DNA from: JBQTIQ01 sp052387955
GTDB lineage: Bacteria; Actinomycetota; Acidimicrobiia; Acidimicrobiales; JACDCH01
Assembly (NCBI GenBank): GCA_052387955.1
Contig: JBQTIQ010000063.1
Location: 1 to 21,438 of the forward strand
DNA length: 21,438 nucleotides
Direction of reading: 5' to 3'
A program made the translations under genes and the position numbers. Position 1 is the stretch's first letter; every line of letters starts with the position of its first letter. Of the stretch, positions 1 through 6,589 are shown piece by piece. Under the pieces are notes generated by a model. It was not told the origin of the DNA and ran no database searches. It was given only the letters and a program-made list of their open reading frames with translations.

Positions 1-1315
1 CGTGGCCCTTGCCGGCGATGAGGACCACGTCGCCGGCCCCGGGATCGGCGTGGGCGTGGGGGTGGGCGCAACTGCGGTCGAGCACGACCGACACCGCGGA
101 ACGGTCGGGGATGCCGGCCTCGACCGCGGCGATGATCGCTTCAGGCGGTTCGTGGCGGGGATTGTCCGAGGTCAGCACGACCCGGTCGGCGCCACGCCAG
201 GCGGTGGTGCCCATCGCCGCCCGTTTGGTGGTGTCCCGGTCGCCTCCGGCGCCGAACACGACGATGACCCGGCCCCCGGCGGCCATCTCCCGGGCCGCGG
301 TGAGCGCCTTCTCCAACCCGTCGGGCGTATGGGCGTAGTCGACGATCACCCGGTACGGCTGGCCGGCGTCGACCGTCTCGAACCGGCCCGGGACGGGGCC
401 GGCGCCGGCCAGGCCGGCGGCGACGATGTCGGGGCCGATGCCCATGGTCCTGGCCGTCACCGCCGCAGCCAGGGCGTTGAGCAGGTTGAACCGTCCTCCC
501 AGCCCGATCCGCAGCTCGACGCCTTCCCACCGGCAGGCGGCGCCGGCGGCGTCGACGCGAACGTCCGTGACCTGCTCGAGCGAGAAGGGCTCCCAGGGCA
601 GCGAGATCGACGAGGCCAGCCGGCGGCCGTAGGGGTCGTCGACGTTGAGCACGGCCGCCGCACTCCTCTCGGGGGTGAAGAGGGAGGCCTTGGCCTCGAA
701 GTACGCCTCCATGTCGGGATGGAAGTCGAGATGCTCGGGCGAAAGGTTGGTGAACACCGCCACCCGGAACCAGGTGCCGTCGACCCGGTGCTGGACCAGG
801 GCGTGAGAGGAGACCTCCATGGCCGCCGCCCGGACGCCGGCGGTGCGTAGGCCGGCCAGCCGCGCCTGCAGCTCGGGCCCCTCCGGCGTGGTGCGGGTGC
901 CCGTGAGCGTGCCGATGACCTCCGCCCGCCGCCCGGCGGCGGTGAGGACGGCGTGCAGCAGGTGGGCGGTGGTCGTCTTGCCGTTGGTGCCGGTCACGCC
1001 GACGACGTCGAGGGTGTGGGACGGATGGCCCCAGAAGGCCGACGCCACCGGCCCCATGGCGGCCCGGGTCGAGCCGACCACGACCTGGGTCACGTCGAGG
1101 TCGAGGCCCCGCTCGCACAGCAGGGCGACCGAGCCGGCGCCGACGGCGGCGGCGGCGAAGTCGTGGCCGTCGGAGTGCTCACCGGGGATGCAGCAGAACA
1201 GCGAACCTCGCGCCGCGGCGCGAGAGTCGTGGACCACGCCGGACACCTCGACGCCGGCGTCGCCGCGCACCGAACGGACCGCGACCCCGTCGAGGAGGTC
1301 TCCGAGGACGGCCAT
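1..1315 (-). CDS. murE: UDP-N-acetylmuramoyl-tripeptide synthetase MurE (3' end cut by window edge)
   Basis: This is a cytoplasmic Mur ligase that adds the third amino acid, probably meso-diaminopimelate, to UDP-MurNAc-L-Ala-D-Glu using ATP. About 438 codons are visible, and the frame runs off the left edge just after the C-terminal AGKGH motif, so roughly 50-70 residues are missing relative to the usual 490-510. The sequence shows the ATP-binding loop TGTNGKTT (residues ~108-115), the central-domain segment EVSSHAL, and DNPR at ~384-387, which in this family marks diaminopimelate rather than lysine specificity. The ATG at 1315 shares its A with the TGA stop of ftsI (TGATG), so translation is probably coupled. 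An in-frame GTG does not compete, because ftsI coding ends exactly there. It continues the dcw order ftsI-murE. Identification is firm; the substrate is inferred from the motif. Confidence 0.95.
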   Translation of the reverse strand, partial: MAVLGDLLDGVAVRSVRGDAGVEVSGVVHDSRAAARGSLFCCIPGEHSDGHDFAAAAVGAGSVALLCERGLDLDVTQVVVGSTRAAMGPVASAFWGHPSHTLDVVGVTGTNGKTTTAHLLHAVLTAAGRRAEVIGTLTGTRTTPEGPELQARLAGLRTAGVRAAAMEVSSHALVQHRVDGTWFRVAVFTNLSPEHLDFHPDMEAYFEAKASLFTPERSAAAVLNVDDPYGRRLASSISLPWEPFSLEQVTDVRVDAAGAACRWEGVELRIGLGGRFNLLNALAAAVTARTMGIGPDIVAAGLAGAGPVPGRFETVDAGQPYRVIVDYAHTPDGLEKALTAAREMAAGGRVIVVFGAGGDRDTTKRAAMGTTAWRGADRVVLTSDNPRHEPPEAIIAAVEAGIPDRSAVSVVLDRSCAHPHAHADPGAGDVVLIAGKGH

Positions 1316-3321
1316 CACCGTCCTGAGGCAGTGGTGGCGCCGGCCGTCCGCGGTGCCGAACTGGTGGACGACGCCGCCGGCGTCGGATGGGACCGTCCGC
1401 CCGGCACCTCGTTGCGCACGGCCTCGCCGTCAGCGACCGGCGCCGGCGGTGGCACCGCGGGTTCGAGCGCCACCGAGGAGGGCGGGATGGCGAAACGGCG
1501 TAGGCCGTAGGCGACGACCTCACGGAACACGGGCGCCGCCGCTTCGCTGGCGAAGATCGTGGTGGTCGGCTCGTCGATCACGACGATGGCGGACAGCTGA
1601 GGGTCCTCGGCGGGCACGAAACCGGCGAAGGCGGCCACGTAGTGGAACTGCCCGGCCTCGTCGGTGTACCCGCCGCCGGGCTGGGGCTTGCGGGCGGTCC
1701 CCGTCTTTCCCGCCACGGTGTACCCGCTGATGGCGGCCTCCTTGCCGGTGCCGTCCTGCACCACGGCGACCATCATGTCCCGCACCGCGCCGGCGGTGGC
1801 AGCCGACACGACCCGATGGCTCTCGCCCGGCGCCGAAGGGTGGCGCTGGCCGCCGGCGTCGACGGTGGCCGATACCAGCGTGGGAGCGGTGTAGACGCCG
1901 CCGTTGGCGATCACGTTGAAGGCCTGGAGCATCTGCTGGGCGGTGACGGCGACGCCCTGGCCGATCGGGATGGTGGCGTTCGACGTCCCTGACCATTCGT
2001 CGAGCGGGAGCATCAGGCCGGGCGATTCGTTGGGGAAGTCGAGGGCGGTCTTGCGCCCGAACCCGAATGCCCGCAGGTACTGGTCGACCTTCTCGCGGCC
2101 CAGCTCCTGGGCCAGCATGATCGTCCCCACGTTGGACGAGTTGGCCATCATCGTGGTCAGCGACATCCGCTCCGTGGGGTGCGGGTCGTGGTCGCGGAAT
2201 TCGCTGTCGGCGACGCGGATGCTGTCGGGGACCACCATGGTCGACCCCGGCGAACGCTTGCCCTCTTCCAGGCTGGCCGCCATCGTGATCACCTTGTTGG
2301 CCGAGCCCGGCTCGAACACGGTGGTCAGGGAGCGGTTGTTGGCGCTGGGGACCGGGGGGCCGCCCCGCGGGTCGCGCTCGAGGTTCACCATGGCATAGAC
2401 CTCGCCGGTGCGGGGGTTGGACACCACCGCCATGCCCCCCTGGGCACCGACGTCCATGATCTGCTGGGCCAACGCCTGCTCGGTCTGGAACTGCAGCGAC
2501 TGGTCGATGGTGAGCACCAGGTCGTCACCCCGCTGGGCCGGGCTGAGCTGGTGTTCGCCGGCGGCGATGGTCCGCCCCGAGGGGTCGCGCTCGTAGACCA
2601 GCTGCCCGGGACGGCCGGTGAGCAGGTCGTCGTACTGGTGCTCGAGGCCGGAGATGCCGTGGTTGTCGATGTCGACGTCGCCGAGGAAACCCCGGCCCAG
2701 ATCGCCGGCGGGGACGAACCGTCTCGATTCGTCGTACTGGGCTACGCCGTCGAGGTCGAGCCGCTCGACCTCGTCAGCGGTGCCGTCGTCGACCTGGCGG
2801 GCGAGGTAGACGAACGCCGCACCGGGGTCCCGGGTCAGCCGCTCGACCAAGGTGCCGGCGTCGACGCGGAGCACGGGGCCAAGCGTGCCGGCGGTGGCGT
2901 AGGGGTCGCCGACCAGCCGGGGATCGGCCCACACCGTGTTCTGGGGCACCGACAGGGCGAGATCGAAGCCGTTGCGGTCGAACACCGAACCCCGCTCCGC
3001 GGGGATCGACACCAGCGTGGTGCGTTGCGATTCGCCTACCGAGACGTAGCGGTCGTCGTCGAGGAGCTGGAGCTTGGTCAGGCGCCAGATCAACAGCGAG
3101 AACAACAGCACCAGGAACATCAGCAGCGCCCCGAGACGCCGGCGGGGGTTGCCGAGGGTGGGCGCCGGCGCCCGATGACGAGTGGCCGGACGCGCCGGTG
3201 GCCGCCCCCGCGGGTGGCGATGGTCCCCGGCACGGCTGGGAGGTCGGTTCGTCGCCGCTGCTCGCCGGGCCGGGCCGGGCTGGCGGGAACGGTGCCCGAC
3301 CGCGCCTCTCCGTCGGCTCAC
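1315..3321 (-). CDS. ftsI: Septal peptidoglycan transpeptidase FtsI/PBP3 (class B penicillin-binding protein)
   Basis: The product is a 668-residue membrane-anchored D,D-transpeptidase that crosslinks septal peptidoglycan in the divisome. In order it has a basic, proline-rich cytoplasmic tail of ~60 residues, one transmembrane helix (~63-80), the PBP dimerisation domain beginning near the motif AERGSVFDRNG, and a transpeptidase domain. The three penicillin-binding motifs are visible: SANK (catalytic Ser340, Lys343), SSN (395-397) and KTG (539-541). The form EPGSxNK is typical of actinobacterial PBP3. There is no PASTA domain. The last ~35 residues are low-complexity and proline/serine-rich. 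The start used is GTG at 3321, the furthest possible because an in-frame TGA lies just upstream, 31 bases after the ftsL stop. A later start inside the long tail cannot be excluded. The stop overlaps the murE ATG. Confidence 0.95.
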   Translation of the reverse strand: MSRRRGAVGHRSRQPGPARRAAATNRPPSRAGDHRHPRGRPPARPATRHRAPAPTLGNPRRRLGALLMFLVLLFSLLIWRLTKLQLLDDDRYVSVGESQRTTLVSIPAERGSVFDRNGFDLALSVPQNTVWADPRLVGDPYATAGTLGPVLRVDAGTLVERLTRDPGAAFVYLARQVDDGTADEVERLDLDGVAQYDESRRFVPAGDLGRGFLGDVDIDNHGISGLEHQYDDLLTGRPGQLVYERDPSGRTIAAGEHQLSPAQRGDDLVLTIDQSLQFQTEQALAQQIMDVGAQGGMAVVSNPRTGEVYAMVNLERDPRGGPPVPSANNRSLTTVFEPGSANKVITMAASLEEGKRSPGSTMVVPDSIRVADSEFRDHDPHPTERMSLTTMMANSSNVGTIMLAQELGREKVDQYLRAFGFGRKTALDFPNESPGLMLPLDEWSGTSNATIPIGQGVAVTAQQMLQAFNVIANGGVYTAPTLVSATVDAGGQRHPSAPGESHRVVSAATAGAVRDMMVAVVQDGTGKEAAISGYTVAGKTGTARKPQPGGGYTDEAGQFHYVAAFAGFVPAEDPQLSAIVVIDEPTTTIFASEAAAPVFREVVAYGLRRFAIPPSSVALEPAVPPPAPVADGEAVRNEVPGGRSHPTPAASSTSSAPRTAGATTASGR

Positions 3322-3352
3322 GTCCGGACCACCGCGCCGGCGCTGGAGTTCC

Positions 3353-3859
3353 TCACCGGCCGGCCGCGCCCAGCTCCGGTTTGATCTCCGACCAGCTCGA
3401 GGTCCCCATCGGCTCCTCGGGCGCCGGCTCTGTGCCGGCGGCGGCTTCGTCCTCGGCCGCCACCGTCGTCGGCACCGCCGGGGTCAGGTAGATCGTGCCC
3501 TCGGGCGCCTCCATCCCGAGGCGGTTGCGGGCGCTGTCGACGATGCGTTCGGGCGCCGCCAGCCGGGCGACGTCGAGCCGCAGCTTCTGGTAGCGCGACT
3601 GCTCGGCCTGGACCAGGTCGTCGAGCCGGTCGAGGCGCTGCTGGTTCTGCACCAACACGGTCTGGGACACGACGGCGCCGAGCAGGAGCACGAACAGCAC
3701 GGCGACGCCGGCGGCGGTGACGGCCGTGGCCCGCGACCGGCGCCGACCGGGGACCACGATTCGCAGGTCGCGTCCGGGCTCGGACTCCGGTCGCAGCTCC
3801 GGGCCGACCGGTGCAACCGTGCGGTCGAGGGCCCGCTGGGGGGCGCGTACGGTGGCCAT
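3353..3859 (-). CDS. ftsL: FtsL/DivIC-type septum formation protein
   Basis: This 168-residue bitopic protein is encoded between rsmH and ftsI, the standard position of ftsL. It has an N-terminal cytoplasmic region rich in Arg and Pro, one transmembrane helix at about residues 45-67, and a short coiled coil (~70-100: QNQQRLDRLDDLVQAEQ and following). The conserved-style segment RIVDSARNRLGMEAPEGTIYL comes next, then an acidic Ala/Glu/Pro-rich tail. In known systems FtsL forms a heterotrimer with FtsB/DivIC and FtsQ that activates FtsW and FtsI. The reading frame is open upstream into rsmH, but the ATG at 3859 shares its A with the rsmH TGA (TGATG), which fixes the start and predicts translational coupling. 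Sequence conservation in this family is low, so the name rests on topology plus position. Confidence 0.9.
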   Translation of the reverse strand: MATVRAPQRALDRTVAPVGPELRPESEPGRDLRIVVPGRRRSRATAVTAAGVAVLFVLLLGAVVSQTVLVQNQQRLDRLDDLVQAEQSRYQKLRLDVARLAAPERIVDSARNRLGMEAPEGTIYLTPAVPTTVAAEDEAAAGTEPAPEEPMGTSSWSEIKPELGAAGR

Positions 3860-4812
3860 CAGGCGACCTCTTCGATCTTCTCGACGCCTCGGAGCACGGC
3901 GCTCGAGGCCCGGGGATTGGCCGCTACCTCGGCCGCCGATGGCCGCTGCTTCCGGGGCCGCAGCTCGCGGGCACGGCGCACCGCGCCGCAACGGCAGGGG
4001 AGGCCCGGCGGGCATCGGCAGCCCCCGGTCACGGCCTGCTCGAAGCGCTCCTTGACGATGCGGTCCTCGCCCGAGTGATAGGCGAGCACGACGCACCGGC
4101 CGGCAACCTCGAGGCGGTCGATGGCAGCATCGAGGGCCGGGCCGAGCACGTCGAGCTCGTCGTTGACCTCGATGCGAAGGGCCTGGAAGACCCTCCTTGC
4201 CGGGTGGCCTCCCCGGCGGCGGGCCGGCGCGGGGATGGCGTCGCGCACAAGCTCGGCCAGCTCGACGGTGGAGCTCACCGGCCGGGACCCGGCGATGAGG
4301 GCGGCGATGCGGTGGGCGTAGCGCTCGTCGCCGTAGCGGCGGAACACGCGGGCGAGCTCTTCGGGTGGGTAGGTGTTGACGACATCGGCCGCGGTGAGCG
4401 GGTTGCGGGTGTCCATGCGCATGTCCAGGGGTGCGTCGAGCCGGTACGAGAAGCCCCGTTCGGGCCGATCGAACTGAGGGGACGAGACGCCGAGGTCGAA
4501 CAGGGCAGCAGCGATACGGTCAACTCCCATCTCCTCCAGTCGGTCGTCCAGAACGTCGAATCGGGCCCGTCGCAACGTGACCCGGTCGGACACGTCGGCC
4601 AGTGCCGCGGCGGCCGCTTCGAGGGCGTCGCCGTCCTGGTCGAGCCCGAGCAGCCGGTGGCCAGGCAACGCCGTCAACAGGGCCCGGGCGTGGCCGCCGC
4701 CGCCCACGGTGGCGTCGAGCACCACCCCGGGAGGCACCGGCCGCAGTCGCTCGACGACTTCGTCGACCATCACCGGCCTGTGCTCGAAGCGCTCAGCTAT
4801 GGTGCCGGCCAT
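3859..4812 (-). CDS. rsmH: 16S rRNA (cytosine1402-N4)-methyltransferase RsmH (MraW)
   Basis: This S-adenosylmethionine-dependent methyltransferase modifies C1402 of 16S rRNA in the ribosomal P site. Counting from the ATG at 4812 it has 317 residues. Visible features are the N-terminal FEHRPVMVDEVVERL, the SAM-binding motif LDATVGGGGHA (~32-42), FDLGVSSPQ, the RGFSYR..PLDMRMD segment, and a C-terminal NPRASSAVLRGVEK. A C-x-C-x5-C-x-C cluster (Cys265, 267, 273, 275) could bind metal; a similar CxCPPxLP segment is common in actinobacterial homologues. A GTG at 4836 would add eight residues. I prefer the ATG because homologues begin close to the F-x-H-x-PV motif, an AGGA/GGGA purine run precedes it, and the GTG lies inside a small hairpin. 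The gene sits downstream of a long inverted repeat (4856-4984) and is joined to ftsL by TGATG. Confidence 0.95.
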   Translation of the reverse strand: MAGTIAERFEHRPVMVDEVVERLRPVPPGVVLDATVGGGGHARALLTALPGHRLLGLDQDGDALEAAAAALADVSDRVTLRRARFDVLDDRLEEMGVDRIAAALFDLGVSSPQFDRPERGFSYRLDAPLDMRMDTRNPLTAADVVNTYPPEELARVFRRYGDERYAHRIAALIAGSRPVSSTVELAELVRDAIPAPARRRGGHPARRVFQALRIEVNDELDVLGPALDAAIDRLEVAGRCVVLAYHSGEDRIVKERFEQAVTGGCRCPPGLPCRCGAVRRARELRPRKQRPSAAEVAANPRASSAVLRGVEKIEEVA

Positions 4813-4855
4813 CCGTCCTGTCCCTGCTGTGGGCACGACCGTGCCGGGCCCTCGC

Positions 4856-4984
4856 CGGTTCGCTGATCGGCAGCCCCCCGGCGGGCGGCGCTCGCCGGGA
4901 TGTCTCCCCGACTGAGCTCGATGGGAAGCGGGCGGAGTAGGGGCCTTCCATCTGCTCGCCGGGAGGCTGCGGATCAGCGAACCG
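4856..4984 (-). ncRNA. Candidate structured RNA leader between mraZ and rsmH
   Basis: Arms 4856-4883 and 4957-4984 are complementary over 28 positions. Read as minus-strand RNA there is a single C-C mismatch (4869/4971) and one G-U pair (4876/4964); every other position is Watson-Crick. The 73-base loop contains a smaller hairpin (4920-4928 with 4945-4952, one bulge). A competing 7-bp hairpin pairs 4877-4883 with 4893-4899. The structure ends 43 bases before the rsmH ATG. Actinomycetales are known to carry an 'mraW RNA motif' upstream of mraW. Whether this is a divergent member or a different element cannot be decided from the sequence alone. A role in attenuating or coordinating rsmH-ftsL-ftsI expression is an inference. 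Confidence 0.6.
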
Positions 4985-5049
4985 TGTCCTTCCTGCTCCT
5001 CGCTACCTGGGCCTCCTCGTCTCGTCTGCGAACCGGGCGGGACCGGGCG

Positions 5050-5475
5050 CTAGAAGATCCGCAAACGGCGGATCTCGCCCGACATGTCGGTGGCGGTCTT
5101 GGCTTGCACCAGTTCGGCGTAGCGCCCTGCGCTCCACACTTCGAGGCGGTTGCTCTGGCCGATGACGGCCACGTCGCGCTCGATCTCGGCGTGGGCGCGA
5201 TGGCTCTCGGGCAGGATGAACCGGCCCTGGCCGTCGAGGGAGACCTCCCAGGCGTCGGCCTGGAACCGGCGCACGACGTCGTCGTCGGCCTCGCCGTCGC
5301 GAAGCTTGTCGAGCAGGCGCTCCATCACGCCGTCGAACGTCGTGCGGGGGAACACGGCCACACAGCGGTCCCACGGGGCGAGGACGCCACCGTCCTGGAT
5401 GTGGCGCCGGAACGGCGAGGGCAGGACGAGGCGGCCTTTTTCGTCGAGCGACCTGTCGTGCTTACCGATGAACAC
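5050..5475 (-). CDS. mraZ: Transcriptional regulator MraZ
   Basis: This 141-residue DNA-binding protein is the first gene of the dcw cluster. It carries two AbrB-like (swapped-hairpin) repeats, each with the DxxGR motif: D11EKGR15 in SLDEKGRLVLP and D81GQGR85 in SLDGQGRFILP. Family members form ring-shaped oligomers and repress their own operon by binding tandem TGGG-type boxes. Five such boxes in 10-bp phase lie just upstream. The start is GTG at 5475, giving the family N-terminus (M/V)FIGKHDRSLD and the usual length of ~143. The frame is open further upstream (to 5664), but that stretch is unlike MraZ and would run through the promoter. A purine-rich AAAGGGCGG lies about 10 bases before the GTG. 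The stop is followed by 213 noncoding bases before rsmH. Confidence 0.95.
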   Translation of the reverse strand: MFIGKHDRSLDEKGRLVLPSPFRRHIQDGGVLAPWDRCVAVFPRTTFDGVMERLLDKLRDGEADDDVVRRFQADAWEVSLDGQGRFILPESHRAHAEIERDVAVIGQSNRLEVWSAGRYAELVQAKTATDMSGEIRRLRIF

Positions 5476-5513
5476 CGGCTGGCCGCCCTTTCCTCGATCA
5501 TGTGGCCCATTGC

Positions 5514-5566
5514 CCCGCTGTCTCCCACGAGGCCCCACCCTATGCCATTTCTCCCCACCCGGGCAA
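5514..5566 (-). promoter_or_regulatory. mraZ promoter with a phased array of MraZ boxes
   Basis: Reading the minus strand, GTGGG occurs at 5554-5558, 5534-5538 and 5524-5528. Degenerate copies ATGGC (5544-5548) and GCGGG (5514-5518) fill the same 10-bp register. MraZ is known to bind TGGG(A/G) boxes separated by 5 bases upstream of mraZ. A possible sigma-70 type promoter overlaps them: TTGCCC (5561-5566), an 18-base spacer and TAGGGT (5537-5542). This would start transcription near 5530 and give a leader of about 55 bases. Boxes covering the -10 region and spacer fit autorepression. The boxes are seen directly; the promoter elements and repression are inferred. Confidence 0.75.
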
Positions 5567-5633
5567 GGGCCCCCGACGCGAAAGCGCTGGTAGGAACAGG
5601 TGTTCGAGGCGCCACGGCCGGCCCTGCCGGGTC

Positions 5634-5639
5634 TAAGGT
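5634..5639 (+). promoter_or_regulatory. -10 box of a probable leaderless promoter for the SDR gene
   Basis: TAAGGT ends 6 bases before the ATG at 5646, a distance that puts the transcription start at or next to the start codon. No Shine-Dalgarno sequence is visible. There is no convincing -35 box, which is common for actinobacterial leaderless promoters. Confidence 0.5.
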
Positions 5640-5645
5640 GTCCTG

Positions 5646-6401
5646 ATGAGCGAGCAGCCGGCACAGTGCGTGATCGTCGGAGCCACCGGCACCATGGGTT
5701 CGGTGGTGGCCCGGAAGCTGGCCGAACGGGGACTGCGAGTCGTCGCCGTGGCCCGCAACGAGGACGGCCTGAAGGAGTTGGCGGCCGGCAACGACCTGAT
5801 CACGCCGTGCCCAGCCGACATCGCCGACAACTCGTCCATCGAGGCGATCAAGAGCCATCTCGACGGGACCGTGAAGATGGCGGTCTTCGCCGCCGGCCTT
5901 CCGGTGCGGGGCTCGGCCGACACCATCGACCCCGACGCCCTGGCCGTCGGCGCCAACATCAAGGTCGGCGGCCTGGTGCGGCTGCTCCACGGCGTGCGGG
6001 ACAACCTCGAGGCCAGTTCCCGCTTCGTCACCTTCGCCGGTTCGCTCGGCCTCGAACCCCGGGCGCACGAAGCCGGGCCGGGGGCGATCAACGCCGCCGT
6101 CTTCAACCTGATGCGCCAGGTCAGCATGCTCTACGGCCCCAAGGGAGTCACCACCCACACCATCGCCCCCGGCCCCGCCGACACGCCCCGGCTCCGGCGC
6201 ATCGTCACCGCGGTGGCCGAGGAGCAGGGCCGCTCCTTCGACGAGGTGTGGCAGGGCTATCTCGACCAGACCTCGCTCGGGCGTCTGCCCACGCCTGACG
6301 AGATCGCCTGGGCGGTCATGATGCTGCTCGAGCCCGAGGCCGACATCCTCCACGGTGGCGTCCTCAATCTCGACGCCGGCACCCTCCGCGGGATCTACTG
6401 A
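5646..6401 (+). CDS. SDR-fold protein lacking the catalytic Tyr-xxx-Lys
   Basis: This 251-residue protein has the Rossmann fold of short-chain dehydrogenases/reductases. The glycine-rich dinucleotide loop GATGTMG is at residues 12-18, the FAAG segment (81-84) matches the usual NNAG, and the C-terminal part has IAPGPADTPR (~173-182) and a D-AG-T end. The active-site region is abnormal. Aligning PGAINAAVFNLMR (145-157) with the family's YxxxK-AA---LTR places Pro145 at the catalytic tyrosine and Asn149 at the lysine; the usual serine pair is replaced by AGS (131-133). It may therefore bind NAD(P) without normal SDR chemistry, or use other residues. The ATG at 5646 lies 6 bases after a TAAGGT box. 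It is divergent from mraZ, separated by 170 bases, and its stop is followed at once by a 93-bp repeat. The substrate is unknown. Confidence 0.85.
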   Translation: MSEQPAQCVIVGATGTMGSVVARKLAERGLRVVAVARNEDGLKELAAGNDLITPCPADIADNSSIEAIKSHLDGTVKMAVFAAGLPVRGSADTIDPDALAVGANIKVGGLVRLLHGVRDNLEASSRFVTFAGSLGLEPRAHEAGPGAINAAVFNLMRQVSMLYGPKGVTTHTIAPGPADTPRLRRIVTAVAEEQGRSFDEVWQGYLDQTSLGRLPTPDEIAWAVMMLLEPEADILHGGVLNLDAGTLRGIY

Positions 6402-6494
6402 AGTACGAGCGGAGCGAGTGCTTCAGGCCGACGGCGCGAGCGCCAGCTCGCCCGGCGGCGATGGGTGTGGGGCGCAGTCCCACCGGAGGCATCG
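6402..6494 (+). repeat. 93-bp repeat, unit 1 of a tandem pair
   Basis: It begins directly after the SDR stop codon. It matches unit 2 at 89 of 93 positions. It contains the perfect 6-bp stem GCGAGC-gcca-GCTCGC, a second stem GTGGGGC-gca-GTCCCAC with one mismatch, and the purine-rich head GAGCGGAGCGAG. It resembles REP-type intergenic palindromic elements. Confidence 0.85.
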
Positions 6495-6587
6495 AGTACG
6501 AGCGGAGCGAGTGCTTCAGGCCGACGGCGCGAACGCCAGCTCGCCCGGCGGCGATGGGTGTGGGGCGCAGCCCCACCGGAGGCGTTG
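6495..6587 (+). repeat. 93-bp repeat, unit 2 of a tandem pair
   Basis: This is a direct copy of the preceding unit with four substitutions. The last hairpin here is a perfect GTGGGGC-gca-GCCCCAC. It ends three bases from the lplA-like stop codon (6590), so the same palindrome may act as a transcription end for that minus-strand gene as well. There is no T-tract on either side. Confidence 0.85.
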
Positions 6588-6589
6588 AG

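Noticed and set aside
2179..3384. 401-codon plus-strand frame over ftsI
   Set aside because: It is a shadow of the ftsI codon bias on the opposite strand; there are no recognisable motifs, and ftsI is certain.
4813..4836. GTG start for RsmH at 4836
   Set aside because: It lies in a GGCACG/CGTGCC hairpin with no well-placed ribosome-binding site. The ATG at 4812 gives the usual N-terminus. It is not completely excluded.
6402..6587. CRISPR array
   Set aside because: There are only two long, directly adjacent, near-identical units, with no unique spacers and no cas genes.
6355..6588. 77-codon open frame across the tandem repeats, encoding a duplicated ADGASASSPGGDG-type peptide
   Set aside because: The 93-bp period is a multiple of three, so the frame repeats automatically. 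The sequence is dominated by palindromes and the start lies inside the SDR gene; it is better read as noncoding repeat.
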